Shown here piece by piece: positions 1-10,611 of a stretch of 64,000 nucleotides of DNA. The notes below the pieces were generated by a model. That model was given only the letters and a program-made list of their open reading frames with translations. It did not search any database and was not told the DNA's origin. The position numbers and the translations under genes are program-made. Each line of letters opens with the position of its first letter. The first letter of the stretch is position 1. Source of the stretch: Orychophragmus violaceus (lineage: Eukaryota > Streptophyta > Magnoliopsida > Brassicales > Brassicaceae); NCBI GenBank assembly GCA_030180135.1, contig CM058230.1:28666067-28730066 (forward strand). Reading direction: 5' to 3'.

Positions 1-176
1 TTTAAAAGCACATCACGATCAACTTTAACCTTCTTCTATATATTATGTAGCCATGATAATTTCACTGAATCACTGAAGATGGTCAACAACTACTCTTTCA
101 TGGAATGGGTGCCCATGTTGAAGTAGCTCGTCGTTGAAACCGCCAAACAAATGGACTCAACTCAACCGACGTCAGC

Positions 177-332
177 ATGGAGAAGTACAAGCGTGAGTTT
201 CCCAGTGCAATTTTCACAGCCAACAACATTCGCTTCTGGTTCATCTACAAAAGCGCCAAGATGAAGCTTGTTTGGGAGAACATTCTTGGGGGAGCAGAGA
301 AGGCGTATACGCATGGCCGGCCTAGAGCATAA
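177..332 (+). other. short open frame of unknown nature
   Basis: An ATG-initiated frame of 51 codons ends in TAA. The product is basic and rich in aromatic residues. I do not recognise it. The frame is no longer than chance would allow, and there are no splice signals or neighbouring exons that would make it a gene. It could be a leftover exon, because its codons look more gene-like (GC-richer) than the AT-rich DNA that follows. Treat it as a weak lead only. Confidence 0.12.
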
Positions 333-362
333 TCGAGGTAAACTACCGTTTAGGGCATCCAA

Positions 363-1835
363 TTAATAGGAGCAGTTTTCAAAAAAAAAACAATTATAAG
401 TATATATTTAAACAAATTTAAAAATGACATTTTAAATATATTTTCCTAATATAATTTTTTTTAGAACATTAGAAGGTCATTGTATATAAAGACATCTTCA
501 ACCACCTCTATTTTATAGTAAAATTTCTCAATATGTTTTTACAAAAAGTGTATGAATACTAAAATTAAAAACTCAAATTTTAAATAAAAGATTCAATTTT
601 TGAAGAAAACAGAGTATTACATTGAAGAGAAAGTCATCTCTATTATAGAGTTTCTCTAGTTTAAAAAAAAATAGAAGAATATATTGAAGATGATATAAAA
701 TCAAAAGGTGAGATGAAATCTATTATTAAGTTATAAAAAAATTCATGGTGAAAACTTGTTTATGTAATTAAAAATCTTTCGAAAATCAATACTAAATGAA
801 GTTTACAAACCTATCAAAGTGTTTGATTTATTTTTAAATGGATGATTGTTATCATCGCACCAAAATTTCTTATCGTATAATGTTGACCATTCCTACATCG
901 CCTGATGTACCTTATAAATTTGATGACTAAATTCGATGTACCTTATAAATTTCTGGGTTTCGATTTAAGTATAATGTTTAAAGTGACAGATTGATTTGTT
1001 ACTAAATAAGATGAAAGAATAAAAATCATCATGTAGTTTTGACATAAATATCTTTTAATTTTTTTATATACATTTAAGTATTTAACAAATAATATATCAA
1101 AGGGCGTAAACATTAAAAAATATTACAACTGGTTTTATAAATAATTGATTCACTGAATGTGAACTAAATATCTATTATAAGCATAATATAAGTAAAATAT
1201 AAGCAAAGTACAAGTAAAAATGAGCAAAATATATATATTTAAAAAAAAACTCTTTCTCTTGCTATTATTATGCTTGCATTTTTAAGTCTAATTGACTATA
1301 TTTATTCATTTCTTCTAGTATGCAATCTATTTGTTAATGTAAACCTGTTTTTAGTAACAAATTTCACACATTGGGATAAGGTAGGAAATCTCAACTTTGA
1401 GATGTAATGTAAATATTCAATTTCTTGAAAGAATGATGCGTCATGCCAATGAAGATTATGTTCTGCTTTTAAATTTTATCCTTTCTAAGTAGTGTAATAA
1501 CTGTCAACATTTGACTCTCCACGGATGTTTGGTTTGTAATAACTTGATATATTATCTATCAATCGACCAATGGTTTTGTTTGTTTAATTTATCTATATTT
1601 TTTGTCATTTAATCTATCTATATATATCAAGTGTTTTTAGAGTTTTGTTTGCCACGATTGTAGAGAGTGATCAAATGGATTAATCATATAGGAATCATGC
1701 ATGGTTACTGAGATTTGCAGCTGTATCATTTCTTCTTTTTTTGAATTTAATGTTAAATTATATTCAAAAGAAAAATATACTTTTTACAACGGTTTCAGTG
1801 ACGTTTTTATCAAAAAGATCAAACATATATGATTT
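363..1835. other. AT-rich non-coding stretch
   Basis: No open frame with recognisable content, no RNA gene and no clear repeat boundary was seen. The stretch is dominated by A/T runs and stop codons in all frames. Confidence 0.6.
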
Positions 1836-3350
1836 TTATCTCATAGAAAACCAAACCCGAAGGGCTTCTTCATATTTCAAGTCGCCTTGTCGAATGATGA
1901 GGAAGAGTTGATTTCTAACATTCTTGTCAATGATTTTTACTAGCTGTGCTTCCGTCTTATGTGGATCCCCATGTCTTCTCTTATTTCTCTCTATCCAAAT
2001 ACAATGAATCGTTGCTTGGAAGACATACCGGAGAAGGAAGGTTATCACTTTGCTCGCTGATGTATCGGTGAGTTGATGAACCAGTCTTGTCCATGAACAT
2101 GAAAATTTTTGTCCCATCAAGTTTTTTTGCTAGATCCTCCCAAACACGATGAGTATATCGACATACGAAAAAGAGATGATCCCTTGTTTCTATTGTACCT
2201 GAGCAAAACCCACAACTAGAATCGGCATTACTATTCCATCTTCTCATCCGGTCTCCGGTTGATAGTCTATCCTTCATTGCAAGCCAAACCATGAATGAGT
2301 ACTTTGGAGTAGAGTGAGAAAACCAAACACCTTTGTTCCATAGCACCTTTTCTTTTGGGATTCTGATTTGATTTACTATATCATGAGTTCTGAAAAATGG
2401 TCGGAATTCTCCATCTTTTCCTCGCCACATTGCCTTGTCCTCAACATGGTATAACCGATTTCTTGTCTTCTCTCGGATCAGTTCTTCAATCTTATTCAGT
2501 ATATGATTTCGATGCCTTCTGCTTCTCGTAGAGCTCAATACTTCACCTACTGTGGCATATCTTTGTATTCCCAGATCAATCATTCCTCTCGCTCCTATAT
2601 TATCATATAAACAACCCATGTTACTCCAAGAATCGTACCAGAAGGAATTTGTGTGACCGTTGCCCACTTCCACAGCATGAAACTTTCGAGCTAGGTTCCT
2701 ATACTTCAGCAATTTTTTCACATCCACGAACCCATTGAAGTGTTTTCTGAAACTGACCAAAAGGATCTATTTCGTATCAAGTGTTTCTGAACCCAATTTA
2801 CCCAGAGAGATTCTTTTGATGACAGCAGCCTCCAAATCAGTTTCAAACAACTCGCTTTGTTTGCATCTTCAATAGACCTTAATCCAAGTCCACCCTCTTC
2901 TCTTGGTATACAAATATCCTTCCAAGCTACCTTAGTTTTATGTGGATTTAAGTCTGGGCCTGACCATAAGAAAGCTGAGCAAAGCTTATCTATCTCTTTG
3001 ATGCACGCTTTAGGTAACCGGAAAGCTGAGATCCAAAAAATTGTAATACTCAAGAGAACCGATCCGATAAGTTGTAGTCTTCCCGCAAAAGATAAAGCTA
3101 TAGCGGTCCAGGATTGTATTCGATTCCTTATCTTCTCTATAAGTGGAAGATAATCGTTTCTCGTCATTCTTTTCGACATCAAAGGCAACCCCAAATATCG
3201 TACCGGTAATTCACCAAAACCGAAAGGGAACTGTTCCAAAATAGCAGATTTAGTATCATCTGCAACTCCAGCCATGTAGATAGTGGACTTTTCAATACTG
3301 ATGCATAGACCCGATTTCTTCGCAAACTCATCAAACACTTTCAGAAAAGT
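1836..3350 (-). pseudogene. LINE (non-LTR retrotransposon) ORF2 3' fragment: RT C-terminus, zf-RVT and RNase H-like tail
   Basis: Read on the minus strand from 3350 down, this encodes the end of a plant L1-type reverse transcriptase (PVRYLGLPL and LSFAGRLQLI blocks, then FLWSG). It continues into the zinc-binding RVT region (FWYDSWS, WNKGVWF, CGFCSG, HLFFVC) and the terminal IHCIWIERNKRRHG motif. The reading lies in three pieces. A one-base loss near 2720 turns the expected tryptophan codon of GSWMWKK into TGA. A second shift falls in an A-run (T-run on plus) near 2113-2120. The finger and catalytic FADD parts, the endonuclease and ORF1 are absent, as expected from 5' truncation during target-primed reverse transcription. 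It is not functional. No TSD was identified. Confidence 0.85.
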
Positions 3351-3480
3351 TTAGGTGTTACAAATTGTTAAAATAACAAAAAAATTGATCTAATATGGTC
3401 ATATGACATAAAGAATAAAAAGAACATAAAACAATAATAAACGTTATTACGAAACATAGTATTCATTCTTATGAGAATCA

Positions 3481-3530
3481 TCCTATATATAATTGATGAA
3501 GGGGGTTTTCTCCAACTACCACATCAGCAC
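3481..3530 (+). mobile_element. probable Helitron 5' terminus (outer)
   Basis: An A followed by TCCTATATATAATTGATGAA fits the A|TC start and the AT-rich TATATAATTGA box of Arabidopsis-type Helitrons. Plus-strand host exon fragments start about 850 bp downstream, which fits a gene-capturing Helitron. A matching CTRR 3' end with a GC hairpin was not found before 19200, so the element is either truncated or its end was lost through later insertions. Confidence 0.4.
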
Positions 3531-3700
3531 CCGGTTGATTGGTCATTTCAACCAAAAAATTTTACATCATCATTTAAACTAAATAAATATACTATTTAAT
3601 GTAACATCATTTAATTTAAATATAATTAGTTAAAATTATTGAAACATAAATTCTAAATTTGAATTTAGTTTAAATCTCATAAATATGTAATCTAATCTAA

Positions 3701-3760
3701 TCTAATATATATAATTGAGAAGTTATGAGAGAAAAAAAAGTTGATGTGTCAAGCTCACCT
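3701..3760 (+). mobile_element. second Helitron-like 5' terminus
   Basis: TCTAATATATATAATTGAGA preceded by A repeats the same TATATAATTGA box 220 bp inside the first candidate. It is followed by a purine stretch and a GTGTCAAGCTCACC-like block. Either one Helitron inserted beside the 5' end of another, or the element has an alternative start. Confidence 0.35.
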
Positions 3761-4324
3761 TAAATTTAGCTTTTTAATTTTGGTGACTAATAAGAAAAAA
3801 AATTCTTTCACAAACATTTTTTTCTTTTCCGTAAACAGTTGATGATTCTCTCACACAATGTCTCTGCATCTCTCACAGATCCAAGGTAAGAATTCAATCT
3901 TGAGTCTGCGATTTCCAATTCTCATCATCTCGATTTCTTTTTGGTTTTAGGAAAATACAAAAAAGGAATACCTCGAAGAAGAACGGTTTTCTCTTTGGTT
4001 TCTCACCATTTTTGATCTCCCTCCGATCCAAACAGCTCTCTCCTATCCCAGGAAAATTTGAAGCTTTCTTCACCGATTTTCAATTCCAATTATCATGATT
4101 AATAATTTGTTCACAGAGTTAAATTGTTGTGTTTTTTTCCTCTTGATTTTGTGTGTATTAGGGTTTCTAAAAAAAGTCACATAAAGAGCCCTAAACCCTC
4201 TTTCGTGTTGTATATTGTGTGTCCTGAGAAAGAATTCGTGTTTTATGTGTCCACAGATTTGGTTTTCGATACATCATTCGCATGTCTTGGAAAATTTTCT
4301 GAATGAGGCATTATTGGTGTTTTC

Positions 4325-4862
4325 AGTCTAAGGGATAAAGCTCGAGTGAAGCAACTGTTGCGGTATGTTGTTGAAGAACCTCAGGAAGATGCTGATAACA
4401 AACGTGCTTTCAAGTAATATGTGCTTCCATGGCCTTTTTGTCTTTTATTTGTTAAATATCATGGATTCTCCTTCTTCTTCTCTTATGTCTCCATTTATCT
4501 CTTGCGAGATATTCACATGTGAAATTGATGTTATTCTTAAGACTTTGGTGGAGGATGAGAAGGTATATTTTCATTCATCCTATTGCCTTTTCCTAAAGTT
4601 GTTACATTTTATTTGGATTCGATAATATTTTAATCTTGCAGGTTATGGATTTGCTATTCTCCTTTTTGGAACCGAACCATCCTCATTGTGCGTTGATGGC
4701 AGGCTAAGGTCTTTTTATTATTAATAAGAACTAAGAAGTATGTGTAAAGATCAATTGAATTTAAGGTCTGCCAGAGGTGTTCTTACGTGTCTCTGTTTGA
4801 TTTAGGTTGTCATATGTCTTATGATCAGAAAGGCTACAGCACTTATGAACTACATAAAAGTA
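4325..4862 (+). pseudogene. SAPS-domain (SIT4 phosphatase-associated) gene fragment, several exons
   Basis: Exon-like blocks in plus order encode RDKARVKQLLRYVVEEP and EDADNKRAFK (4325-4413), FISCEIFTCEIDVILKTLVE (4489-4562), VMDLLFSFLEPNHPHCALMAG (4642-4704) and VVICLMIRKATALMNYIK (4806-4860). They are separated by T-rich intron-like DNA with GT and AG edges. The blocks match the N-terminal part of plant SIT4 phosphatase-associated (SAPS) proteins, which are regulatory partners of PP6-type phosphatases. Only this internal part is present. There is no plausible start and no rest of the gene. It lies 5' to a cyclin B2 fragment on the same strand, which suggests joint capture by a Helitron. The family call is from motif memory. 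Confidence 0.6.
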
Positions 4863-5067
4863 AGTAATGCCTCTTTATCTTAGAATGGCTGATAGTTTTG
4901 TTTTGTTATCTCTTTTCTTGCATCAATGTTCCAGATTATCTTATGTCTATAATTTCCTCTATAAGTTCCCCACTATTTCCAGTCGATTCCACCTCTTTCC
5001 TAAGTTTATTGTTCATTTTAGCTTTTGTTTATCACTGATGCAGAACTGAGTTTTGGGTGTAATCAGT

Positions 5068-5516
5068 CAGAATCTGGGTGGTGCAAAAGGTTATCCTTGT
5101 GGTGTCGACAAGAGAGGAATTTTATCAAAGTAAATTCATCGATATCTCTCTGAAGATCTTATTTTTTGTCAATTTGAGTTTGCTTATGGGTTTTGGATGA
5201 TATGAATCAGTAGGCAAGAAGAAGGGTGTCAAAAGAAGAAGCTTGATCCTCTGCGACCTCATTTACAAGGTATAAAGAGTGAATCTTTCAACTTTTATTT
5301 GTCTTTTGATTTGATTTGATTTGGTTTGAAAAAAAAAACTCAGATTCTTTTTATCCTACAGATCTCGAGTGGAAGAGCCGTTGTGTCAAGAAGAGATGAA
5401 GAAACTGAAGCCATCAGCTCCAGGTGCAAACGATTTTGGTGACTGTATATTTGTCGATGACGTTGAGGATGAAGAAGAAGCTACAATGGACCATCCAGTG
5501 CCAATGTCTCTGGAGA
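5068..5516 (+). pseudogene. cyclin B2-type gene fragment, 5' part (interrupted by copia A)
   Basis: Exon-like blocks encode NLGGAKGYPCGVDKR (about 5068-5115), KKKLDPLRPHLQ (about 5235-5270) and, after an intron ending near 5366, a block reading PSAPGANDFGDCIFVDD and then MDHPVPMSLE (5410-5516). These resemble the N-terminal region of plant B2-type mitotic cyclins, upstream of the cyclin box. Copia A interrupts the exon after GGAGA; the same five bases restart the exon at 10156. There is no intact start and the frame carries shifts, so this is a dead fragment. It follows the SAPS fragment on the same strand. Confidence 0.65.
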
Positions 5517-5648
5517 TATAGGAAAAGGTATTTCGATAGATTGATTGTACAGAGGTTACAGAGTATTTATATGTACAGAGAGGAGAATATTGAGACTACA
5601 CATATGGAATGTTTACATATATGAGAAGATATTATTGATATGCTAATA
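5517..5648 (-). repeat. copia A 3' LTR
   Basis: A 132-bp copy identical by eye to 10024-10155. It is bounded by TSD GGAGA on the outside and the polypurine tract on the inside. Its ends are TA/TA. Confidence 0.95.
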
Positions 5649-5655
5649 CGCCCCC

Positions 5656-8600
5656 TCAAGATGGACGTATCGGAGTGAGTCCAATCTTGGAGAAGAGTGG
5701 AACAAAGCGAGCTCGGGATAGGGGCTTTGTGAGTCCATCCGCAAGTTGATCTGCTGAGGCTACATGACTGACACGCAGCTGGCCTGATTGCACCAAGCCC
5801 CGAATGTAGTGAAAATCGACGGCTACATGCTTCATTCTTGAGTGGAAAACCGGGTTGGCTGAGAGATAAGTGGCTCCGACGTTGTCACAGTAGACCGTCG
5901 GAGTTGTGGACAGATTCACTCCCAGCTCGGAAAGAAGTGCCTTGACCCATTGCACTTCACCGGCCGTATTCGCAACTGCTTTGTACTCCGCTTCCGTCGA
6001 GGAGCGAGCAGTTGTAGTTTGCTTCTTTGCGGACCAGGAGATTAAGTGCTTGCCGAGATACACTAGATACGCTCCCGTGGAGGAGTAATCATCTTTGTCT
6101 CCAGCCCAGTCCGCGTCAGAATACGCATGAAGAGTGAGAGAGTTGGAAGCAGAGAAGTGAATTCCTCTGTCTCGCGTACCACAAAGATAGCGCAATATAC
6201 GTTTTGCAGCTGTCCAATGCTCTGTGGTTGGTTGATGCATATACTGCGATAACTTGTTAACTACAAAGGCTATATCCGGACGCGTAAATAGGAGATATTG
6301 TAGGCTGCCAACCACCATCCTATAATTTGTCGGGTTTGACAGCAGCTCTCCGCAGGACTTCGTGAGTGGTGGTTTGTCGACCATTGGTGTGGAAATGGGT
6401 TTGGCATCAAGCCTATTAACCTTTCTTAGTAAGTCGTTAATGTATTTCTGCTGGGTGAGGGTCAGACCCTGCACTGTACGAGCCACCTCAACACCGAGAA
6501 AATAGTTCAGTGACCCAAGATCCTTGAGAGAAAACCTTACGCCGAGCAGGTTTATAAACTTCTGAACATGGTGGTTGGAGTTTCCAGTGATGATTATATC
6601 ATCAACGTAAACAAGGACGAAGAGAAGTGTATTCCCATTGCGCAGAATAAACAGAGAAGTATCTGCCAAGGCGTTCGCAAAACCACAATCGAGAAGGAAC
6701 GTGCGAAGCGCGTTATACCAGGCACGTGGAGCCTGTTTCAGACCGTAAATGGCCTTGCGCAGTAGACAAACATGATCGGGTCTGTCACTGTCCACAAAGC
6801 CAGGTGGTTGTTCCATGTACACAAGTTCATCGAGAGGGCCTTGTAGGAAAGCATTGTTGACATCGAGCTGTCGCAAGCTCCAGTTCCGTGTAACCGCAAG
6901 GCTGAGAACAAGTAGTAATGATGGTCGCTTGATGACAGGACTGAATGTCTCGAAGTAATCAATGCCAGGCCTCTGATTATAACCTTTCGCCACTAGTCGC
7001 GCTTTAAATTTGTCTATCTTGCCATTTGGTAATCTCTTGATGCGGAAAACCCACCTGCAACCAACCAAATTTTGCACTTTCGACGGACTGACCAGATCCC
7101 AAGTGTGTTCTCTCATCTGTGAATCAATTTCCTCTGCCATTGCCTTGCGCCACCTCGCATCAGTGAGAGCTTGACGATGTGTTGCTGGTTCAATCTCACT
7201 GTAAGATGATACAGCCGCAGAAAGGTTCAACTTCTTGATCGGTTTGAAGATGTTGTTTTGACCCCTTGTGACCATACGATGATCAATGTCTGGTGGTGGA
7301 GCAAGCGGTTGCTGAGCTGGAATGATCACTGGAGCAGGCGGCAATGGTGGCTGAGCGTGAACTTGCACAGGAGATGGTGGTGGTGGTACTGGAGCAGGCG
7401 GCAATGGCAAGAGCTCAGCAGGCGGTGTAGGAATCTGCTCAGGAGACTCCAACACTGCTTCAGTAATAGGCGAGTCAGGCAGCTCAACATCTGGTGATGA
7501 CTGCTCATCATGGAGCATCAGAGGTTGCGTTGGTTGTGGTGACGAATCCAGCTCGGGAGTTGGCTCAGACGGAGGATGTTTGAGTGGCAACTGCAAGGGT
7601 GTGACAGAGAGAGACAGAACTGGCGAAACATCCTCAACTGTCACATTAGAGGTTGAGGAAATTTTCTTCTTCATCGGAAATATTTGCTCATGAAACTCAA
7701 CATGGCGAGAGACGTAAAGTCTGGAATTTGTGGGTTCAAAACAAAGATAACCACTTTGGGTGAGAGAGTATCCTAAGAAGACACAAGGAGAGGATCGTGG
7801 CTCAAGTTTATTGGATGTATAGGGACGGAGCCAAGGAAAACAGAGGCATCCAAACACTCTGAGTTTTGAGAGATTTGGTGGTTCACCAAAAAGCTTTTCG
7901 AATGGTATTTGAAAGCTGAGCGAGGAGGAGGGCATACGGTTGATGAGATAAACCGCAGCCGCGAAGGAAAATGACCAAAACTCAGTTGGTAACGCAGCAT
8001 GGCTCATGAGAGCTTGACCGGTTTCAACTATATGTCTATGCTTTCTTTCGGAAATCCCATTGTGCTCAGGAGTATGAGGCGGAGTGGTGAAATGGGAAAT
8101 TCCATGAGTTGAAAGATAGTTAGACATTGCCAAAAATTCTCCACCATTATCTGAATACAATGTAATGATCTTGGTGGAGAATTTGTTTTCAACAAGAGCT
8201 TTGAATTTGATAAAAGTTTCGAAAACATTGGACTTCTTTTTGAGCGGATAAAACCATGTGTAACGTGTAAAATGATCAACGAAGACAAGATAATATTTGT
8301 AACCATCAAAGGAGTGGATTGGTGAAGTCCACACATCTGTATAAATCAGCTCCAATGGTTTGGAGGACTTAACTGATGTGTGTCCGAAAGGCAATTTGTG
8401 ACTTTTGTGAATTGAACATGAAGAACAATGTTGAAACGAAGAGCTTTTATTAGATAAAGGTAAATCAAACCGAGAAATGATTTTGTTTAAAAGTTCAACA
8501 TGAGGATGACCCAAACGGGAATGTCAATCCGAAAAAGAAGTTTTAGAACTGGTAAAAGCACAGCACGAAGGAGAAGAAGACGAAAACAGTGGCCACTCAT

Positions 8601-9972
8601 ACATCCCATTTTTAGCCTTGCCCGTTGTTAGCTGAACCCCCGACTTTAGATCCGTCACCTGAAACATCAAAGGGTCAAAGGTAACAGCAACATTATTATC
8701 AACACATAGCTTATAAACTGACAACAGGTTCTTCTCAATCTTTGGAACATGTAAAACATCAGATAAATGCAAGCTGCGAGTAGGAGTAAGGAGAGAAGAA
8801 GAGCCTATATTGGTTATGGCGAGACCATTACCATCCCCGATGACCACCGTGTCGGAGCCATGATATGGCTGATGCAGCGCTAGGTTTTGGAGATCCGAGG
8901 TAAGATGATGCGTCGCACCAGAGTCAAGAAGCCAGGAAGGCGTCTCCTGAGAGAAAGCCTGCGCAACGTTGGCTCGAGGATTCCATGAACCAGGCTGAGA
9001 CGGTTGATTCTACGTTTGAATCAGGCGATATGAGTAGCATCGTTGAGCACTGTGACCTTGTTTTCCACATGCTTGACAACGTCCTAGGTATGGACGACGT
9101 TGGTTGGAGCCTTGCATACGAGTATCTGTTGAGGCTGAGAAGCGTTCACCCTGTCCTCGCGAGTCAGTTCGAGTTGGCTGCCAATTGTTGCTAGATCTTG
9201 GTCGAGCATTGGCAACTTGTGCCGTGACCGGGAATGCTTCAACAGAAACAGCACGGCACAATACATCAGCTTCGCGGTTTCGTAGCTTCTCATGGAATTC
9301 TTCAAACGAAATCGTCGTATCTCTGTTCTGAACGGCATCGCAAACGGAGCGATAATCGTCAGGGAGACCAGCAGTGATGTATTCAATGAGATCTTCAGGA
9401 TCAACTGGCTTCCCGAGGAGTGAGAGTTCATCGGCTTTGGCCTTCATCAACTGCATGAACTCATCAATGGTACGAGATCCTTTGGTTGTTTTCTTCAACT
9501 GGTCCTTGATATTCTTGACGTGACCACGAGAAGGTGTTCCATAAGTCTTGGCGAGAATTGTCCAGGCCTCAGACGCCGTGGTGGCTCGCGTCACCAGAGA
9601 CTGAAGTGTGGTCGAGATCGTTCCTAGAAGCGAGGCAAAAATTAGCTGATCTTGTCGAATCCAAGAGAGATACTTTGGATTCGCAGTTGGAGCATCACCA
9701 TTGGTGATCAATGCTGGTGGGATATCTGCTTCCGGATCAATGTAGCAGGCAAGCCCATGACCTCCGAGGAAAAGACGAACCTGAAGACACCAAGCTATGT
9801 AGTTTGATGCAGTGAGTTTGGTGATTCCTGACATGTTAACCGAGAGAATAGGAGTGTCAGCATCAACCGGATTGGGCAGGGCTGTGGCTGTTTCAGAGGT
9901 AGACGACATCTTCTTCAAGTGAAGAGAGAGAGAGCGACGGCTGCTTAGAGAAGAAGAGGAGCAGTAGGGCAC
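5656..9972 (-). pseudogene. copia A Gag-Pol polyprotein, one frame with two nonsense codons
   Basis: From ATG at 9972 the frame runs through a UBN2-type Gag, a CQACGKQGHSAQRC zinc knuckle (near residue 308), protease (LLDSGATHH, near 8935) and the integrase zinc region starting at HSRLGHP (about 8523). It continues with the integrase core (SDNGGEF near 8150), reverse transcriptase (FLQGPLDELVYMEQPPGF near 6840; YVDDIIITGN near 6600) and RNase H (SDADWAGD near 6110; SSTEAEYKAV near 5990), ending at 5656. The three open pieces (9972-9010, 8847-8524, 8514-5656) share one frame. They are separated only by TAG at 9010-9012 and TGA at 8524-8526. The TGA replaces the tryptophan expected before HSRLGHP. 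About 1438 codons is normal for copia. It is inactive unless the stops are bypassed. Confidence 0.93.
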
Positions 9973-10011
9973 ACGACGGCCAACAAGGAAACTAGGTTTA
10001 TTGTAAACCTT

Positions 10012-10023
10012 GCTCTGATACCA
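10012..10023 (-). promoter_or_regulatory. copia A primer binding site (tRNA-iMet)
   Basis: The minus strand reads TGGTATCAGAGC directly next to the 5' LTR. This is the usual initiator-methionine tRNA primer site of plant copia elements. Confidence 0.9.
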
Positions 10024-10155
10024 TATAGGAAAAGGTATTTCGATAGATTGATTGTACAGAGGTTACAGAGTATTTATATGTACAGAGAGGAGAATATTGA
10101 GACTACACATATGGAATGTTTACATATATGAGAAGATATTATTGATATGCTAATA
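10024..10155 (-). repeat. copia A 5' LTR
   Basis: A 132-bp LTR identical to 5517-5648. The outer flank is TSD GGAGA (10156-10160). Confidence 0.95.
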
Positions 10156-10595
10156 GGAGAAGCCATACACAAACACCACTGAAGTTGAACCAATGGTAAA
10201 CATAATCAATCCAACTTGATAAAGATGTTAGCTTTGAATTTAAATATAATGATAAAGAGTTGCATAATGCTGCATTTGAGGAGGAAGTTGAGGTGGAGGA
10301 TGTGATAGTAGAAGAACCAATCTAGGATATTGATGTCTCAGATGTGAAGAACTCACTTGCAGTTGTTGAGTATGTCCAAGATCTATACGCATTCTACCAA
10401 AAATGGAGGTAAACTGGTTTTACTTTATTTGTCTTTGTAGCAATAAGAGCCTTGAGAGAATGTTTAAGACAGTACTTGATTTGAATTCGCAGAGGTTTAG
10501 CTGTGTTCCAGTAGACTATATGATGCAACAAATCGACTTAAACGAGAAGATGTGAGCAATACTGATCGACTGGCAAATCGAGGTACACATCGAAA
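10156..10595 (+). pseudogene. cyclin B2-type gene fragment, 3' part
   Basis: This continues the exon broken by copia A: KPYTNTTEVEPM, then an acidic stretch, DIDVSDVKNSLAVVEYVQDL and YAFYQKMER. An intron-like gap (about 10412-10490) follows, then LSCVPVDYMMQQIDLNEKM and ILIDWQIEVH. These blocks match the start of the cyclin box of plant B2 cyclins (the MRAILIDW-type core). The frame has a premature TAG near 10325 and a TGA just after NEKM (about 10552). The cyclin box ends abruptly at a junction with copia B near 10595. It is non-functional. Confidence 0.7.
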
Positions 10596-10611
10596 TTAAA
10601 CACATTCACGC

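Larger units (their letters stand above)
5517..10155 (-). mobile_element. Ty1/copia retrotransposon A (RE1-like), full length
   Basis: Two identical 132-bp LTRs (5517-5648 and 10024-10155) flank a minus-strand gag-pol. The 5-bp target duplication GGAGA sits at 5512-5516 and 10156-10160. A primer site complementary to initiator tRNA(Met) abuts the 5' LTR at 10012-10023. A G-rich polypurine tract lies beside the 3' LTR at about 5649-5660. The LTR ends are 5'-TA...TA-3', not TG...CA. The element sits inside a cyclin B2 exon fragment. LTR identity says the insertion is recent, yet the coding region carries two in-frame stops. Confidence 0.95.

Noticed and set aside
4867..5049. 60-residue plus-strand frame as a small secreted protein
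   Set aside because: It lies in intron-like T-rich DNA between SAPS and cyclin fragments; hydrophobicity follows from T-richness.
5906..9331. Plus-strand frames opposite copia A
   Set aside because: Shadows of the gag-pol coding strand with no recognisable domains.
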